DNA of 64,000 bases from positions 310,001-374,000 of the forward strand of contig NZ_JAJUKH010000002.1 in NCBI RefSeq assembly GCF_021538675.1. Reading direction: 5' to 3'. Numbering within the stretch: the stretch's first letter is position 1; every line of letters starts with the position of its first letter. The notes below the pieces were generated by a model. That model did no database searches, was not told the origin of the DNA, and was given only the letters and a program-made list of their open reading frames with translations. Positions 8,352-16,675 of the stretch are shown here, piece after piece. The stretch is from Paenarthrobacter sp. AR 02 (GTDB lineage Bacteria; Actinomycetota; Actinomycetes; Actinomycetales; Micrococcaceae). The position numbers were made by a program, and so were the translations under genes.

Positions 8352-8866
8352 CTAGCCCTGCCACGCATACCAGGCGCCGTCGCCATATACGTTTGCGCTC
8401 TGGATGACGGTTGAGTGATAAATGTTGACATTTCCCCAAGGCGTGGGGGTGCCTACGCCTGCGTCGGTCAATGCTCTGAAGGAGTGCTGCCAGTTGCTCA
8501 CATAACTTCGATTGATGCCCAGTGCCTGAACCGTGTTGAACCCGAAGCACCAACGCGTTGATAGCCGTAGCTACTCGTCACCCGGCTCCAGTCGTAGTAG
8601 AAGTCCACGTTTTCCTCCGTGAAGAGCATCCAGTTTCCGGCGTAAAGACTGGCGCGGCGCGATCCGACAGCTGTTGTTGAATATGTCGGTTCGCCCTTCT
8701 TGAGACTCAAGTGATTTGTGGTTCCGTCGCTTGATGCAGATCTAGGTGCGGTGACGTCTTTGAGTGTCTGCGTGCTGTCGGGCTCATCAGCTGCATGGGC
8801 CGGAGTCGCCAGGGTTGCGATGAATACTGACATGCATATTGCTGTGATGCTGGTGCGAATTTTCAT
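8352..8866 (-). pseudogene. Secreted protein of unknown family, interrupted by one frameshift
   Basis: From ATG 8866 (ribosome site GGGGA) a signal peptide MKIRTSITAICMSVFIATLA ending TPAHA-A is followed by a Tyr/Trp-rich mature part including STTAVGSRRASLYAGNWMLF and FYYDWSRVTSSYGY. Near 8544-8549 the frame slips and ends early at 8498. The next frame continues naturally as FGFNTVQALGINRSYVSN and ends NVYGDGAWYAWQG at 8352. Joined, the product is about 170 residues. The signal peptide plus downstream ABC genes suggests an exported antimicrobial or its partner, but no family was recognised. It is either a real mutation or a sequencing error. Confidence 0.65.
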
Positions 8867-9094
8867 GATCTTGTGTCCCCCAATGGACGTGATCTCAAGG
8901 GCCACTCGGGCCTACTTGATTGAACGTTGACCAACACCCTTTCGGGAGTTGAGCTTGGTTGAGTGCATTAACGGGTTGCTGCAGGAAAATCACTTCTACT
9001 TTTGCGGTTGCTGTTCCGCTAGTCGGTCAAGTGATTGAGCAATACCCTCAACCTCATATCTGAATTTGTCAAATGGGTACGTTGGGGTCAGCTC

Positions 9095-9114
9095 AAACAA
9101 TCCAAGGATTGTTT
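9095..9114. promoter_or_regulatory. Perfect 20-bp palindrome
   Basis: AAACAATCC-AA-GGATTGTTT is a perfect 9-bp inverted repeat lying about 230 bp upstream of the secreted-protein start and about 700 bp upstream of the LuxR-type regulator. It could be an operator or a weak hairpin; no assignment is possible. Confidence 0.45.
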
Positions 9115-9143
9115 CTCTGCGATCACTGGGCTTGCAACGCATT

Positions 9144-9250
9144 CACCACCTAGGGCCGACACGCCACCACCTACTTTTGGCTAAATCGCCACCTAGAACG
9201 CCCGAAAACGGTCTGTGCAAGAACGAATTACCACCTAGTTCAGTTTTCTC
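9144..9250. repeat. First CCACCTAG repeat cluster
   Basis: Four copies of CCACCTA(G/C) occur at 9146, 9167, 9189 and 9231, with shared spacer sequence CTAAATCGCCACCTAGAA and CTGTGCAA. The cluster matches 9665-9770 in order and spacing. No gene is seen in it. Confidence 0.7.
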
Positions 9251-9394
9251 TCCTTATACGTCGACGAGAGCTGCATGAGTAGATTCATAAAAGAAGGTGA
9301 GGGCGAAATGTGACTCTCGAGCTTCGACGATCTGGCGGCTTTACGGTGGTGATCGGGTGCATCGCTTCTGCGCGCCGGGCGGTGGTAGCTCGCT

Positions 9395-9453
9395 GCTCTG
9401 CGGTCAACACCTCACGTGCCGCACCCTCGACGAAGACCAGAAGGGTTCCTTCG
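9395..9453 (+). pseudogene. Remnant of a second cold-shock gene
   Basis: CTCTGCGGTCAACACCTC and CTCGACGAAGACCAGAAG align with the middle of cspA (CTCTGCGATCAACTCCTC and CTCGAAGAGAACCAGAAG); translated pieces give SAVNTS and TLDEDQKGSFD against SAINSS and [11 protein letters not shown]. The N-terminal half is missing or unrecognisable, and about 65 bp are deleted before the terminator copy. It cannot make a cold-shock domain. Confidence 0.75.
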
Positions 9454-9503
9454 ACTCAAAAGCACGGCCGGTCACTGACCGGCCGTGCTTTTTTGTCTGC
9501 CCA
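9454..9503. repeat. Right copy of 50-bp direct repeat (csp terminator)
   Basis: It is nearly identical to 6656-6705, including the 10-bp stem and six-T tail. It lies directly after the csp remnant, so the terminator is much better preserved than the coding part it once served. Confidence 0.9.
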
Positions 9504-9558
9504 TACGAATATATGTACTAGTAGCTAATAACCAGTTAGAACACATATCCACATAGCG

Positions 9559-9576
9559 AATTACACCCGTGTAATT
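9559..9576. promoter_or_regulatory. Perfect 18-bp palindrome upstream of LuxR-type regulator
   Basis: AATTACAC-CC-GTGTAATT is an exact inverted repeat in an A+T-rich stretch 220 bp before the regulator start. Its size and symmetry suit a dimeric repressor. TTGACC immediately follows and may be a -35 element. Confidence 0.5.
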
Positions 9577-9664
9577 TGACCTCGGCCCTCCGTAGCGTTG
9601 AACCCAAGCAACCACCACGGGAGGGATCCGGATGGACACCTTAAGCACTGGCCAACATGCCTCA

Positions 9665-9770
9665 CACCACCTAGACGAGGCGGCCGAGCACCTAGTTTTG
9701 CCTAAATCGCCACCTAGAAGCCCCCAAAATGGCCTGTGCAAGGCCGTTTTGCCACCTAGTCCTGTTTCCT
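9665..9770. repeat. Second CCACCTAG repeat cluster
   Basis: CCACCTAG occurs at 9667, 9710 and 9752, with GCACCTAG at 9688. The cluster repeats the arrangement at 9144-9250, offset by 521 bp, and ends 26 bp before the regulator ATG. No gene is seen in 8867-9795 other than the csp remnant; the rest of this gap holds the palindromes and repeats listed separately. Confidence 0.7.
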
Positions 9771-9795
9771 CGATCTAGCCTGCGAAGTGAGCCGC

Positions 9796-12387
9796 ATGTC
9801 GGGCGTCCACAGAAACAGAAGGTCAGGTCGAGTGTTCGATTCAGAGGTTCAACGAATCCTCGATTTTGTTGCACGCGGCATAGGAGTGCGCGTTGTCGGC
9901 GCCCCTGGAAGCGGCAAGACCGCCGTCGTCAATAACGTGATCGCCAACCTGGAGAAGACGGGCGTCGCTGTCCACTTCATCAGTGGAATGCGTACTCACC
10001 GCGGCATCCCGTTCTCGGCCATCAAAGGACTGGGCCTGGACATGCGTCCCGGCCGCAGCGGGGTCTTTGATATCGCGGACGTTTTCGCCGCCCAGTTGGC
10101 GAAACCGGGGAAGCACCTGATGGTGGCTGACGACATCCACCTGGTAGACAACGAGTCCCTGGCAGTCCTGGAAGCCGTCCGCCGTCGATCGGACTGCCCC
10201 ATGGTGGCCACCGCTCCCGACACGTGGGCGTTTTCAAAGGGCCAACTCGCTGTCCTCAACCAGGGCCGCGAGGCTCACCTGCAGCTGGACCCTCTCCACT
10301 ACGAGCAGGTCCACATGCTGATTGCGCAGGTTCTTGGCGCGCCCGCGGATGCGGAGGCAACAGCCAGCATCCTCACCAAGTCCGCGGGAAATCCCCGACT
10401 CATTGTCCGGATAGCCGAGACAGCCTCGCTGAGCGATCTCCTCGTGCTGAAGGACAAGCAATGGCGTATGACCAGCGGCTCCCTGTGGAACGAACACCTC
10501 CGGGGGACTTTGGAAGCGCTGCTGTCTGAGCTCACCGCCGAGGAGTTCACTGCGCTCCACATCATGGCGATACTGGGCACGGCGCGCATCGACATCCTCC
10601 AGAAGGTGGTCAGCCTCGAAATCCTGGAGAACCTCGAGCGCCGCGGATTTCTGTCCGTCATGAACGATCACCACAGCGGGGCGATCGCCGCTATCAGTCC
10701 TCCGGTCATCGCCGACTATTTCCGTGGGCAGAAAATGCTCCGTGACCGGCACCTGCTGCGCAGCAAAATCGCAGGGATACTTGAGACCGCACCCCAGACG
10801 ACCGGTGAAAACTCGTCGACGAGTGATTGCCTCACTCAGCTGCTTGCCGGCCTCCGCTTGGAAAAGGGCGACGACGACGCCGTCACCGCGCGCCATTTCC
10901 ACGACCACAACGCAGCTCGTGAACGCACCCGCTTCGAACGATGGGAGGGCAACAAGACGGCGGCGAACGCGGTGGCGCTCCTTCGCACCTATTGGGGGGC
11001 GCCCGTCAACATTCAACGCGCCACTCGCGTCTGTGCGGAAACACTAACCGCCGACGCCGAGGCAACAGACATGCTGTTTCTCACCATTACCGAGGCGATG
11101 CTCGCTATCCATACGGGCCGAGGCCCGGGCGCCGCCGTCGAAATTCTCCAAGCCTTGGCCGCAACTAACCCTGAGTATGAGTCGGACGTTACAAATGCCA
11201 TCGCCTTTCTCACTGCATCCCATGGTCGCATTCAGCGCAGCGGGGAGCAGCTGACGGAAGACCCCGATTCGCAGTCGGGGATGCGGAACCTGGTGTGCGG
11301 GCTGCTGGAGCTGTACCGGCTCCGGCCCGACGCTGCCATCAGGGCCGTCGAGGGTGAGGGCGATGAGGATGCCTTCCCGCATCTCCGCCCCTTCATCCGA
11401 GGTTTCGCAATGTTCGCCGCGGGAAGGGTGGACGAGTCCCTTGTTTTCGCCTTGGAGTGGCGTGCCGAAGCCCGCAGGAACCTGGATCAGTTTGGCGTAG
11501 TTACCAGCAGCTACATCGCTGCCCACGGGTTGCTGTACCGCGGGAACTTCGAAGAAGCCGAGTACCTCATGAGCAGCGTCTTCGCCATGGGCCGGCCCGG
11601 GTTCGTGGTCGACTCCCTGTACGACGCCATGCTGCGGCTTGCCGGACTGAGGCACGCAACCAACGTGGTCTCACCGGCTTTCTCCATCGCCGCACAGGCA
11701 CGGGAAGACATGCACGATACCGGCCCGCTTCCCGGTATTGGCAAAGGCGCCTACGAACTCATCGCCCACAGCAGCGCCCAACCCGCAACGTTCGATCGCA
11801 AAGCAACCAAGCTCATCAAGCGCCAACTGAAGAGCGGCTATGTTCTGGAAGCCATGATGACGGCGTTGCTGTGCACATGCCTGTGCCCGGGGCGGCCAGT
11901 ACTGGACCTGCTGCAGAAGATCCTCAGGGAGAGCGGCATAACCATCCACGACAACCTCCTGGCCATTGCCGCCGCAGTTGTTGAAGGGGACCACCAGCTG
12001 CTGGGTCTCCTCCTCAAGCACTACGAACCCGATCCCGACACCTACCAAATAGGGATGCTGCTCCGCGGCGCCCTCAAACGCCACGTCGTCGAAGGTGACA
12101 GTGTTGCAGCCGATGCTCTTGCCCAGGCCTCCTCGATGTTCGCGGTTCGGTTCCCGTCGGCCAACGAGCAACTGTCCTTCAACACCTTCAGGACTACGCC
12201 GCTCACCGAGAGGGAGATCGAGGTGGCAGTACTGGCGGGACATCGCTCGAATGTCGAAATTGGCGAACACCTGGGCATCAGCGCCAGAACGGTGGAGAAC
12301 CACATTTCCAACGCACTCAGGAAAACGGGTGCAACGTCGCGGAACAGTCTCTTCATGCTCGTGGGGAATTCACTTCCACCGCGCTGA
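9796..12387 (+). CDS. Large ATP-binding LuxR-family (LAL-type) transcriptional regulator
   Basis: The protein has 863 residues from ATG 9796; a GTG at 9787 is an alternative, and neither has a clear ribosome site. Walker A GAPGSGKT is at residues 35-42 and a Walker B-like HLMVADDIHL near 110-120, followed by a long helical middle of the STAND/MalT kind. A C-terminal LuxR helix-turn-helix spans about the last 65 residues (LTEREIEVAVLAGHRSNVEI, then ISARTVENHISNALRKTG). LAL proteins bind an inducer through the STAND core and activate transcription. The targets are unknown; the APC permease 66 bp downstream is a candidate. Repeated CCACCTAG elements crowd its own upstream region. Confidence 0.9.
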   Translation: MSGVHRNRRSGRVFDSEVQRILDFVARGIGVRVVGAPGSGKTAVVNNVIANLEKTGVAVHFISGMRTHRGIPFSAIKGLGLDMRPGRSGVFDIADVFAAQLAKPGKHLMVADDIHLVDNESLAVLEAVRRRSDCPMVATAPDTWAFSKGQLAVLNQGREAHLQLDPLHYEQVHMLIAQVLGAPADAEATASILTKSAGNPRLIVRIAETASLSDLLVLKDKQWRMTSGSLWNEHLRGTLEALLSELTAEEFTALHIMAILGTARIDILQKVVSLEILENLERRGFLSVMNDHHSGAIAAISPPVIADYFRGQKMLRDRHLLRSKIAGILETAPQTTGENSSTSDCLTQLLAGLRLEKGDDDAVTARHFHDHNAARERTRFERWEGNKTAANAVALLRTYWGAPVNIQRATRVCAETLTADAEATDMLFLTITEAMLAIHTGRGPGAAVEILQALAATNPEYESDVTNAIAFLTASHGRIQRSGEQLTEDPDSQSGMRNLVCGLLELYRLRPDAAIRAVEGEGDEDAFPHLRPFIRGFAMFAAGRVDESLVFALEWRAEARRNLDQFGVVTSSYIAAHGLLYRGNFEEAEYLMSSVFAMGRPGFVVDSLYDAMLRLAGLRHATNVVSPAFSIAAQAREDMHDTGPLPGIGKGAYELIAHSSAQPATFDRKATKLIKRQLKSGYVLEAMMTALLCTCLCPGRPVLDLLQKILRESGITIHDNLLAIAAAVVEGDHQLLGLLLKHYEPDPDTYQIGMLLRGALKRHVVEGDSVAADALAQASSMFAVRFPSANEQLSFNTFRTTPLTEREIEVAVLAGHRSNVEIGEHLGISARTVENHISNALRKTGATSRNSLFMLVGNSLPPR

Positions 12388-12453
12388 CCCGGGATACGCT
12401 CGGAGTAACGCACCTTTTGTGGCGTACAGACTCCCAACGCGTGAAGGGTTTTC

Positions 12454-13725
12454 GTGAGCAATTCCCCGGCCTTGGCCCGCAGGCTCGGCACCTTCGACGC
12501 CTCACTCATCGGCCTCGGTTCCATGATCGGTGCCGGCGTGTTCGCTGCGTTCACGCCCGCTGCGGCTGCTGCAGGTTCGGGGCTGCTGGTGGGCTTGGTA
12601 GTTGCAGCCTTCGTGGCGTTCTGCAACGCCACATCGTCCGCTCAACTGGCCGCGGCCTACCCGACATCGGGTGGTACCTACGTCTATGGTCGCGAGCGAC
12701 TCGGACCGTGGTACGGGTTCCTGGCCGGTTGGGGCTTCATCATCGGGAAAACAGCCAGCGCCGCAGCAATGGCTATGACGTTCGCTGCCTACGCCGCACC
12801 CCAAGGCTGGGAACGCCCGGTGGCGATTGCCGCCGTCGTACTCCTGACGGCCGTGAACTATCACGGGGTGACCCGAACAGCGGGTCTGACCCGGATCTTG
12901 GTGGTTGGCGTGCTGATTGCACTGGCCATCGCGGTAGGTGCGGTGTGGGCTGGGTCAAGGCCCGACTTCGGCAACCTGGTGGTGGAGGGGCTGCTGGCGC
13001 ACGGTTGGTACGGGATTCTGCAGTCGGCCGGGCTGCTGTTCTTTGCCTTCGCCGGTTATGCGCGGATTGCAACGATGGGCGAGGAAGTTCGGGAGCCGCG
13101 CCGCACCATCCCACGGGCCATCAGCATCGCGCTTGGCATCACGATCCTGGTTTATGCGGTCATCGCGGTCACGCTGCTGGCTGCGCTCGGTCCCGACGGA
13201 ACCGCGGGCAATACGACGCCGCTCGCCGCCGCCGTCGAACAAGGAACCTTTGCGTGGGCTGCTCCCGTGGTCCGGGTCGGAGCTGCGGTCGCTTCACTCG
13301 GGGCTCTCCTGGCACTTATCGCCGGGCTCGGTAGAACCAGTCTGGCGATGGCTCGTGAGCATGACCTGCCGCACGCGCTCGCCGCCGTGCACCCGAAGTA
13401 CAAAGTGCCGCACCGCGCCGAGCTGATGCTGGCGGGGGTCATTTGCGTCATCATCGCCATTGCCGACCTGCGGGGTGCCATCGGGTTCTCTTCGTTCGGG
13501 GTGCTGCTCTACTACTTGGTAGCCAACATCGCGGCGTTCACCCAGCCGGCTGAGGATCGTCGGTACCCGAAGGCCCTACAAGTTGCTGGTGCTGTGGCGT
13601 GTGTGGTCCTGGTTGCGACCCTGCCGCCGCTGTCTGTGGGGCTCGGTGTTCTGATGTTCGTGGTGGGCATCGTGTATCGGTTGCTGCGGCTTCGGCGGGC
13701 TGGGCACGACTCCACCTGGGGGTAA
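12454..13725 (+). CDS. APC-family amino acid permease
   Basis: The protein has 423 residues from GTG 12454, preceded by GAAGGG. It has about twelve hydrophobic helices, the first APC motif GLGSMIGAGVFAAFTPAAAA and the post-helix-6 FAFAGYARIATMGEEVREP. It should be a cation-coupled amino acid importer of unknown substrate. It follows the LuxR-type regulator on the same strand. The last 40 bp of the gene belong to a 55-bp sequence repeated at 14316-14369. Confidence 0.85.
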   Translation: MSNSPALARRLGTFDASLIGLGSMIGAGVFAAFTPAAAAAGSGLLVGLVVAAFVAFCNATSSAQLAAAYPTSGGTYVYGRERLGPWYGFLAGWGFIIGKTASAAAMAMTFAAYAAPQGWERPVAIAAVVLLTAVNYHGVTRTAGLTRILVVGVLIALAIAVGAVWAGSRPDFGNLVVEGLLAHGWYGILQSAGLLFFAFAGYARIATMGEEVREPRRTIPRAISIALGITILVYAVIAVTLLAALGPDGTAGNTTPLAAAVEQGTFAWAAPVVRVGAAVASLGALLALIAGLGRTSLAMAREHDLPHALAAVHPKYKVPHRAELMLAGVICVIIAIADLRGAIGFSSFGVLLYYLVANIAAFTQPAEDRRYPKALQVAGAVACVVLVATLPPLSVGLGVLMFVVGIVYRLLRLRRAGHDSTWG

Positions 13726-13740
13726 TTGGGGTGGAGCCGT
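13686..13740. repeat. Direct repeat, copy at the permease 3' end
   Basis: GCGGCTTCGGCGGGCTGGGC and the following CACGACTCCACCTGGGGG recur at 14316-14369 with only a couple of differences. The unit contains CTCCACC...GGTGGAG, a stem that may serve as the permease terminator. Confidence 0.85.
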
Positions 13741-13759
13741 CCATTACCGGATTTCAGGA

Positions 13760-14173
13760 CTAGGTGTTGGGAGGGGACTCTTGCGCGCTCTCGGCATCTC
13801 TAGCCATGTACTTGTAGAGGCTCAGAACAGCCACCATTAGGGCGCAGACCGCAGCGACAAGGCCTATGATCTCCTGAATCGGCACGGCAAGGGGCGGGCT
13901 CAGAGCTACAGAATTTGCAAAACCCGCGCTGGCGAAGATGCCTGCCCTGAGTACAAGGAACCGGTCCGGATTCATGAAGTGAAGTGCGAATGGTCCTAGG
14001 ACACCAAGGAGCAGCAATCCGATCATTACTGAGCTGAGAAGGATACTGGGGTTGAGCTTTGACAAGCCGGCGGGTGGTGGATTGAGCCCGAGTATGACTG
14101 TTGAAAGGCCCGAGCATACTGCGACTGCTAAGCCCAGAATGCGCAGTGCAGGCGAGAAGTCGTGACTCAGCAT
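13760..14173 (-). CDS. Small membrane protein of unknown function
   Basis: The protein has 137 residues with four hydrophobic segments (about 8-28, 43-65, 75-95 and 100-120) and a polar C-terminus ending AESAQESPPNT. No family was recognised. It reads against the permease and sits exactly between the two copies of the permease-tail repeat, so it probably arrived or was rearranged with that duplication. The ATG at 14173 lacks a clear ribosome site. Confidence 0.6.
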   Translation of the reverse strand: MLSHDFSPALRILGLAVAVCSGLSTVILGLNPPPAGLSKLNPSILLSSVMIGLLLLGVLGPFALHFMNPDRFLVLRAGIFASAGFANSVALSPPLAVPIQEIIGLVAAVCALMVAVLSLYKYMARDAESAQESPPNT

Positions 14174-14592
14174 GAGGCAGTAGCCCGGATGTTGTTCAGT
14201 GCTGGGAAGATTCCGAAGGACTTGGACAACCTTTCGACGTTACTAAAGTTCAATGCGTCCTCGCTCAGAGCCGTTAGTGATATTAGGAACTCGCGCCCAA
14301 ACACCGAAGTTGGTCGCGGCTTCGGCGGGCTGGGCACGACTCCACCTGGGGGTAATCGGGTGGAGCCGTGCCGTAATGCCTCCGACGCCGGGGCGGGTGG
14401 GGTTTCCCGCCGGACACCGGGATCCCGCCCCAGAGGCACAAGAAGAGACTAGGGGTGGATTTTGGGAATAGGTGTTGGGAAGCGGCAACTAGGTGCTGAG
14501 CACGCCCGATTTGTGTGGTTCATGGCCCAAGATGAGTGGAGATTTGGCGTCCCTAGGTGCTGGGGCTCGACGACCTGTGCCACGATGGTCCG
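14174..14592. other. Gene-free stretch containing duplicated permease tail
   Basis: No convincing gene is seen. The stretch holds the second repeat copy (14316-14369) and then GGATTTTGGGAATAGGTGTT, which parallels GGATTTCAGGACTAGGTGTT after the first copy. Two more TAGGTGCTG motifs occur near 14492 and 14555. It looks like the ancestral downstream region of the permease. Confidence 0.6.
14316..14369. repeat. Direct repeat, detached copy of the permease 3' end
   Basis: It matches 13686-13740, including the permease stop codon context, but has no permease coding sequence before it. The two copies enclose the membrane gene at 13760-14173. Confidence 0.85.
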
Positions 14593-15279
14593 ATGATTGG
14601 GGAGAGTCTATTGGCTGGCAGGGCGGAACTCTTGAAGTTCCTAGGGAGAGAAATTGCGGCGCTCGGCGGGGGCCGCCGCCTGATTGCCATCGACGGCGCC
14701 GACGGTAGCGGCAAGACGACGTTCGCGGAGGAACTCGCATCCTCGGTTAGGGGCCGGCCGGTTGTGACCATTCACCTGGACGATTTCCTCAACCTGCAGG
14801 AAGTCCGGCACCGGCGAGGACAGACATCGCCGGAAGGGTTCTGGCTGGACACCTACGACTACGCGGCCTTCCAAGACAACGTTCTGACTCCGCTGCGAAG
14901 GAGCGGGGACGGAAAGTATCGGCCGGCCGTCACGGATGCCCGTCAGAACCAGAGACTTGAGTTACCACTACGGGAAGCGCCGGAGGAATCTTTGGTGCTG
15001 GTCGAGGGGATGTTCCTTCACCGGGACGAATTGAGGGGCCAGTGGGACTACTCGATCTTCCTCGATGTCCCTTTCACCGAAACAGCACGACGTATGTCCG
15101 TGCGGGACGGCGGCAACCCTGACCCCGAGCACCCGTCCATGCGCCGGTATGTCGGCGGCCAGCGTCTCTACTTCGAGGCCGCGGAACCGTGGACGCGCGC
15201 AACCAGGGTTGTCGACAACACTCAGCCGGACGAACCCAGATTGCTACCCGGAGGTGAGGCGTCGAAGCGCCGACGCTGA
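14593..15279 (+). CDS. P-loop nucleoside/uridine kinase-like protein
   Basis: The protein has about 228 residues from ATG 14593. Walker A DGADGSGKTT lies near residue 35, HLDDFLN is the DxD-type catalytic segment of uridine kinase-like enzymes, and VLVEGMFLHRDEL is a Walker B-like strand; LDVPFTETARRMSVRD provides the lid arginines. Members phosphorylate uridine, pantothenate or related small molecules with ATP; the substrate here is not certain. An in-frame GTG at 14557 would lengthen it by 12 residues. It stands alone and converges with ugd. Confidence 0.75.
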   Translation: MIGESLLAGRAELLKFLGREIAALGGGRRLIAIDGADGSGKTTFAEELASSVRGRPVVTIHLDDFLNLQEVRHRRGQTSPEGFWLDTYDYAAFQDNVLTPLRRSGDGKYRPAVTDARQNQRLELPLREAPEESLVLVEGMFLHRDELRGQWDYSIFLDVPFTETARRMSVRDGGNPDPEHPSMRRYVGGQRLYFEAAEPWTRATRVVDNTQPDEPRLLPGGEASKRRR

Positions 15280-15283
15280 TCGG

Positions 15284-16675
15284 CTAAGCCCGCGCGTGCT
15301 TCCGTCGCGTGGCGACGGACGTCCCAACCCCACGCTCCTCACCGACACCCGCACCCGCACCCGTCCCCAGACCACGGACCGTCCACCCGGCGCTCCGCCA
15401 AGCCTCAGCGTCCAGGACGTTTCGAGCGTCAAGCACCATCCGGCGTCGTACAAGTGATCCGGCTACCGAGGGTGACAGCGAGACGTATTCGTCCCATTCC
15501 GTGAGCAGCAGCACCAGCTCGGCACCTTCCAGGGCGCGTTTGGTAGATGCCTCGAAGCGGATCTGCGGGTAGCGGATCCAGGCATTGTTGATGGCTTTGG
15601 GGTCGGTGACGGTGACGTGCGCGCCGGCGGCAGCGAGTTGTTGGGCGACGTCCAGGGCGGGGGAGTCGCGGATGTCGTCGGTGTCGGGCTTGAACGCGGC
15701 GCCGAGGATAGTCACGGTGCGGCCGGACAGGAAGCCGCGGCACATTTCCCGGGCGATCTCCACCGCGCGGGAGCGCTGGTCGAGGTTCACCGAATCCACC
15801 AACGCCATCCACTCATCCACTGACGGCACGGATAGCTCACGTGCCTGGGCCCGGAACGACCGGATGTCCTTGGGCAGGCAGCCGCCGCCGAAGCCGAGCC
15901 CGGCGTGCAGGTACCTGTTGCCGATGCGCGGATCCAGTCCCATCGCCTCGCTGAGTTCGCTGACGTCCGCGCCCGAAGCGTCGCACAGCTCAGCCATGGC
16001 GTTGATGAAGCTGACCTTCGTGGCCAGGAACGCGTTCGACGCCGACTTGATCAGTTCCGCCGTCGCAAAATTGCACACCAAGCGCGGGATGCCGGCGCTG
16101 ATCAGCGGCTCGTAGACGGCGTCGAGCACGGCGGTGACTGGAGCCCCGGCCGCGGCATCCTTGCCACCCGGGACGCCGTAGACCAGTCGGTCGGGGACCA
16201 ACGAATCCTTGACGGCGGTGCCCTGGCGCAGGAACTCGGGGTTCCAGCCGAGCAGTACGTCCGAGCGTCGTGCCAGCAGCTCGCGCAGCTTCTCCACCGT
16301 GCCTACCGGCACCGTCGATTTCCCGACGACGGCGGCCCCCTTTGCCAGGTGCGGCAGGAGGCTCTTCGTGGCGCCCATGAGGTAGGAGAGGTCCGCGGTA
16401 TCCGAGGTTTTGGACTGGGGAGTGCCTACACAGAGGAAGTGAACTTCGGCATCCGCGGCGAGAGCGAAGTCCGTGGTGAACTGGAGCCGGCCGGTGGTGC
16501 GGCCGTCGCTCAGGAGTTCGTCCAGGCCGGGTTCGTGGAAGGGGGCCAGTGCCTTGTTGAGCTGTTCAACTTTGGAGGAATCGACGTCGATACCCACCAC
16601 AGTGTGGCCCATCGAAGCGAGCGTTGCTGCGTGGACTGCGCCGAGGTAGCCGCAGCCGATCACGGAAATCTTCAT
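15284..16675 (-). CDS. ugd: UDP-glucose 6-dehydrogenase
   Basis: The protein has 463 residues: an NAD-binding N-terminus MKISVIGCGYLGAVHAATLA, the middle domain with ELIKSASNAFLATKVSFINA, and the catalytic Cys266 in GFGGGCLPKD. A C-terminal UDP-binding domain includes ILGAAFKPDTDDIRDSPA. It oxidises UDP-glucose to UDP-glucuronate with two NAD+. The last 30 residues are a Gly/Ala/Arg-rich tail. AAAGGA precedes ATG 16675, and the start overlaps the stop of the glycosyltransferase gene (ATGA), so the two are co-translated. Confidence 0.95.
   Translation of the reverse strand: MKISVIGCGYLGAVHAATLASMGHTVVGIDVDSSKVEQLNKALAPFHEPGLDELLSDGRTTGRLQFTTDFALAADAEVHFLCVGTPQSKTSDTADLSYLMGATKSLLPHLAKGAAVVGKSTVPVGTVEKLRELLARRSDVLLGWNPEFLRQGTAVKDSLVPDRLVYGVPGGKDAAAGAPVTAVLDAVYEPLISAGIPRLVCNFATAELIKSASNAFLATKVSFINAMAELCDASGADVSELSEAMGLDPRIGNRYLHAGLGFGGGCLPKDIRSFRAQARELSVPSVDEWMALVDSVNLDQRSRAVEIAREMCRGFLSGRTVTILGAAFKPDTDDIRDSPALDVAQQLAAAGAHVTVTDPKAINNAWIRYPQIRFEASTKRALEGAELVLLLTEWDEYVSLSPSVAGSLVRRRMVLDARNVLDAEAWRSAGWTVRGLGTGAGAGVGEERGVGTSVATRRKHARA

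Noticed and set aside
8352..8866. A lactococcin 972-type bacteriocin
   Set aside because: Some spacing of Tyr/Trp and the linked ABC genes are suggestive, but the family motifs could not be matched with confidence.
6656..9503. A transposon or insertion sequence between the csp terminators
   Set aside because: No transposase, no terminal inverted repeats and no short target duplication were seen; the boundaries are long direct repeats of chromosomal sequence.
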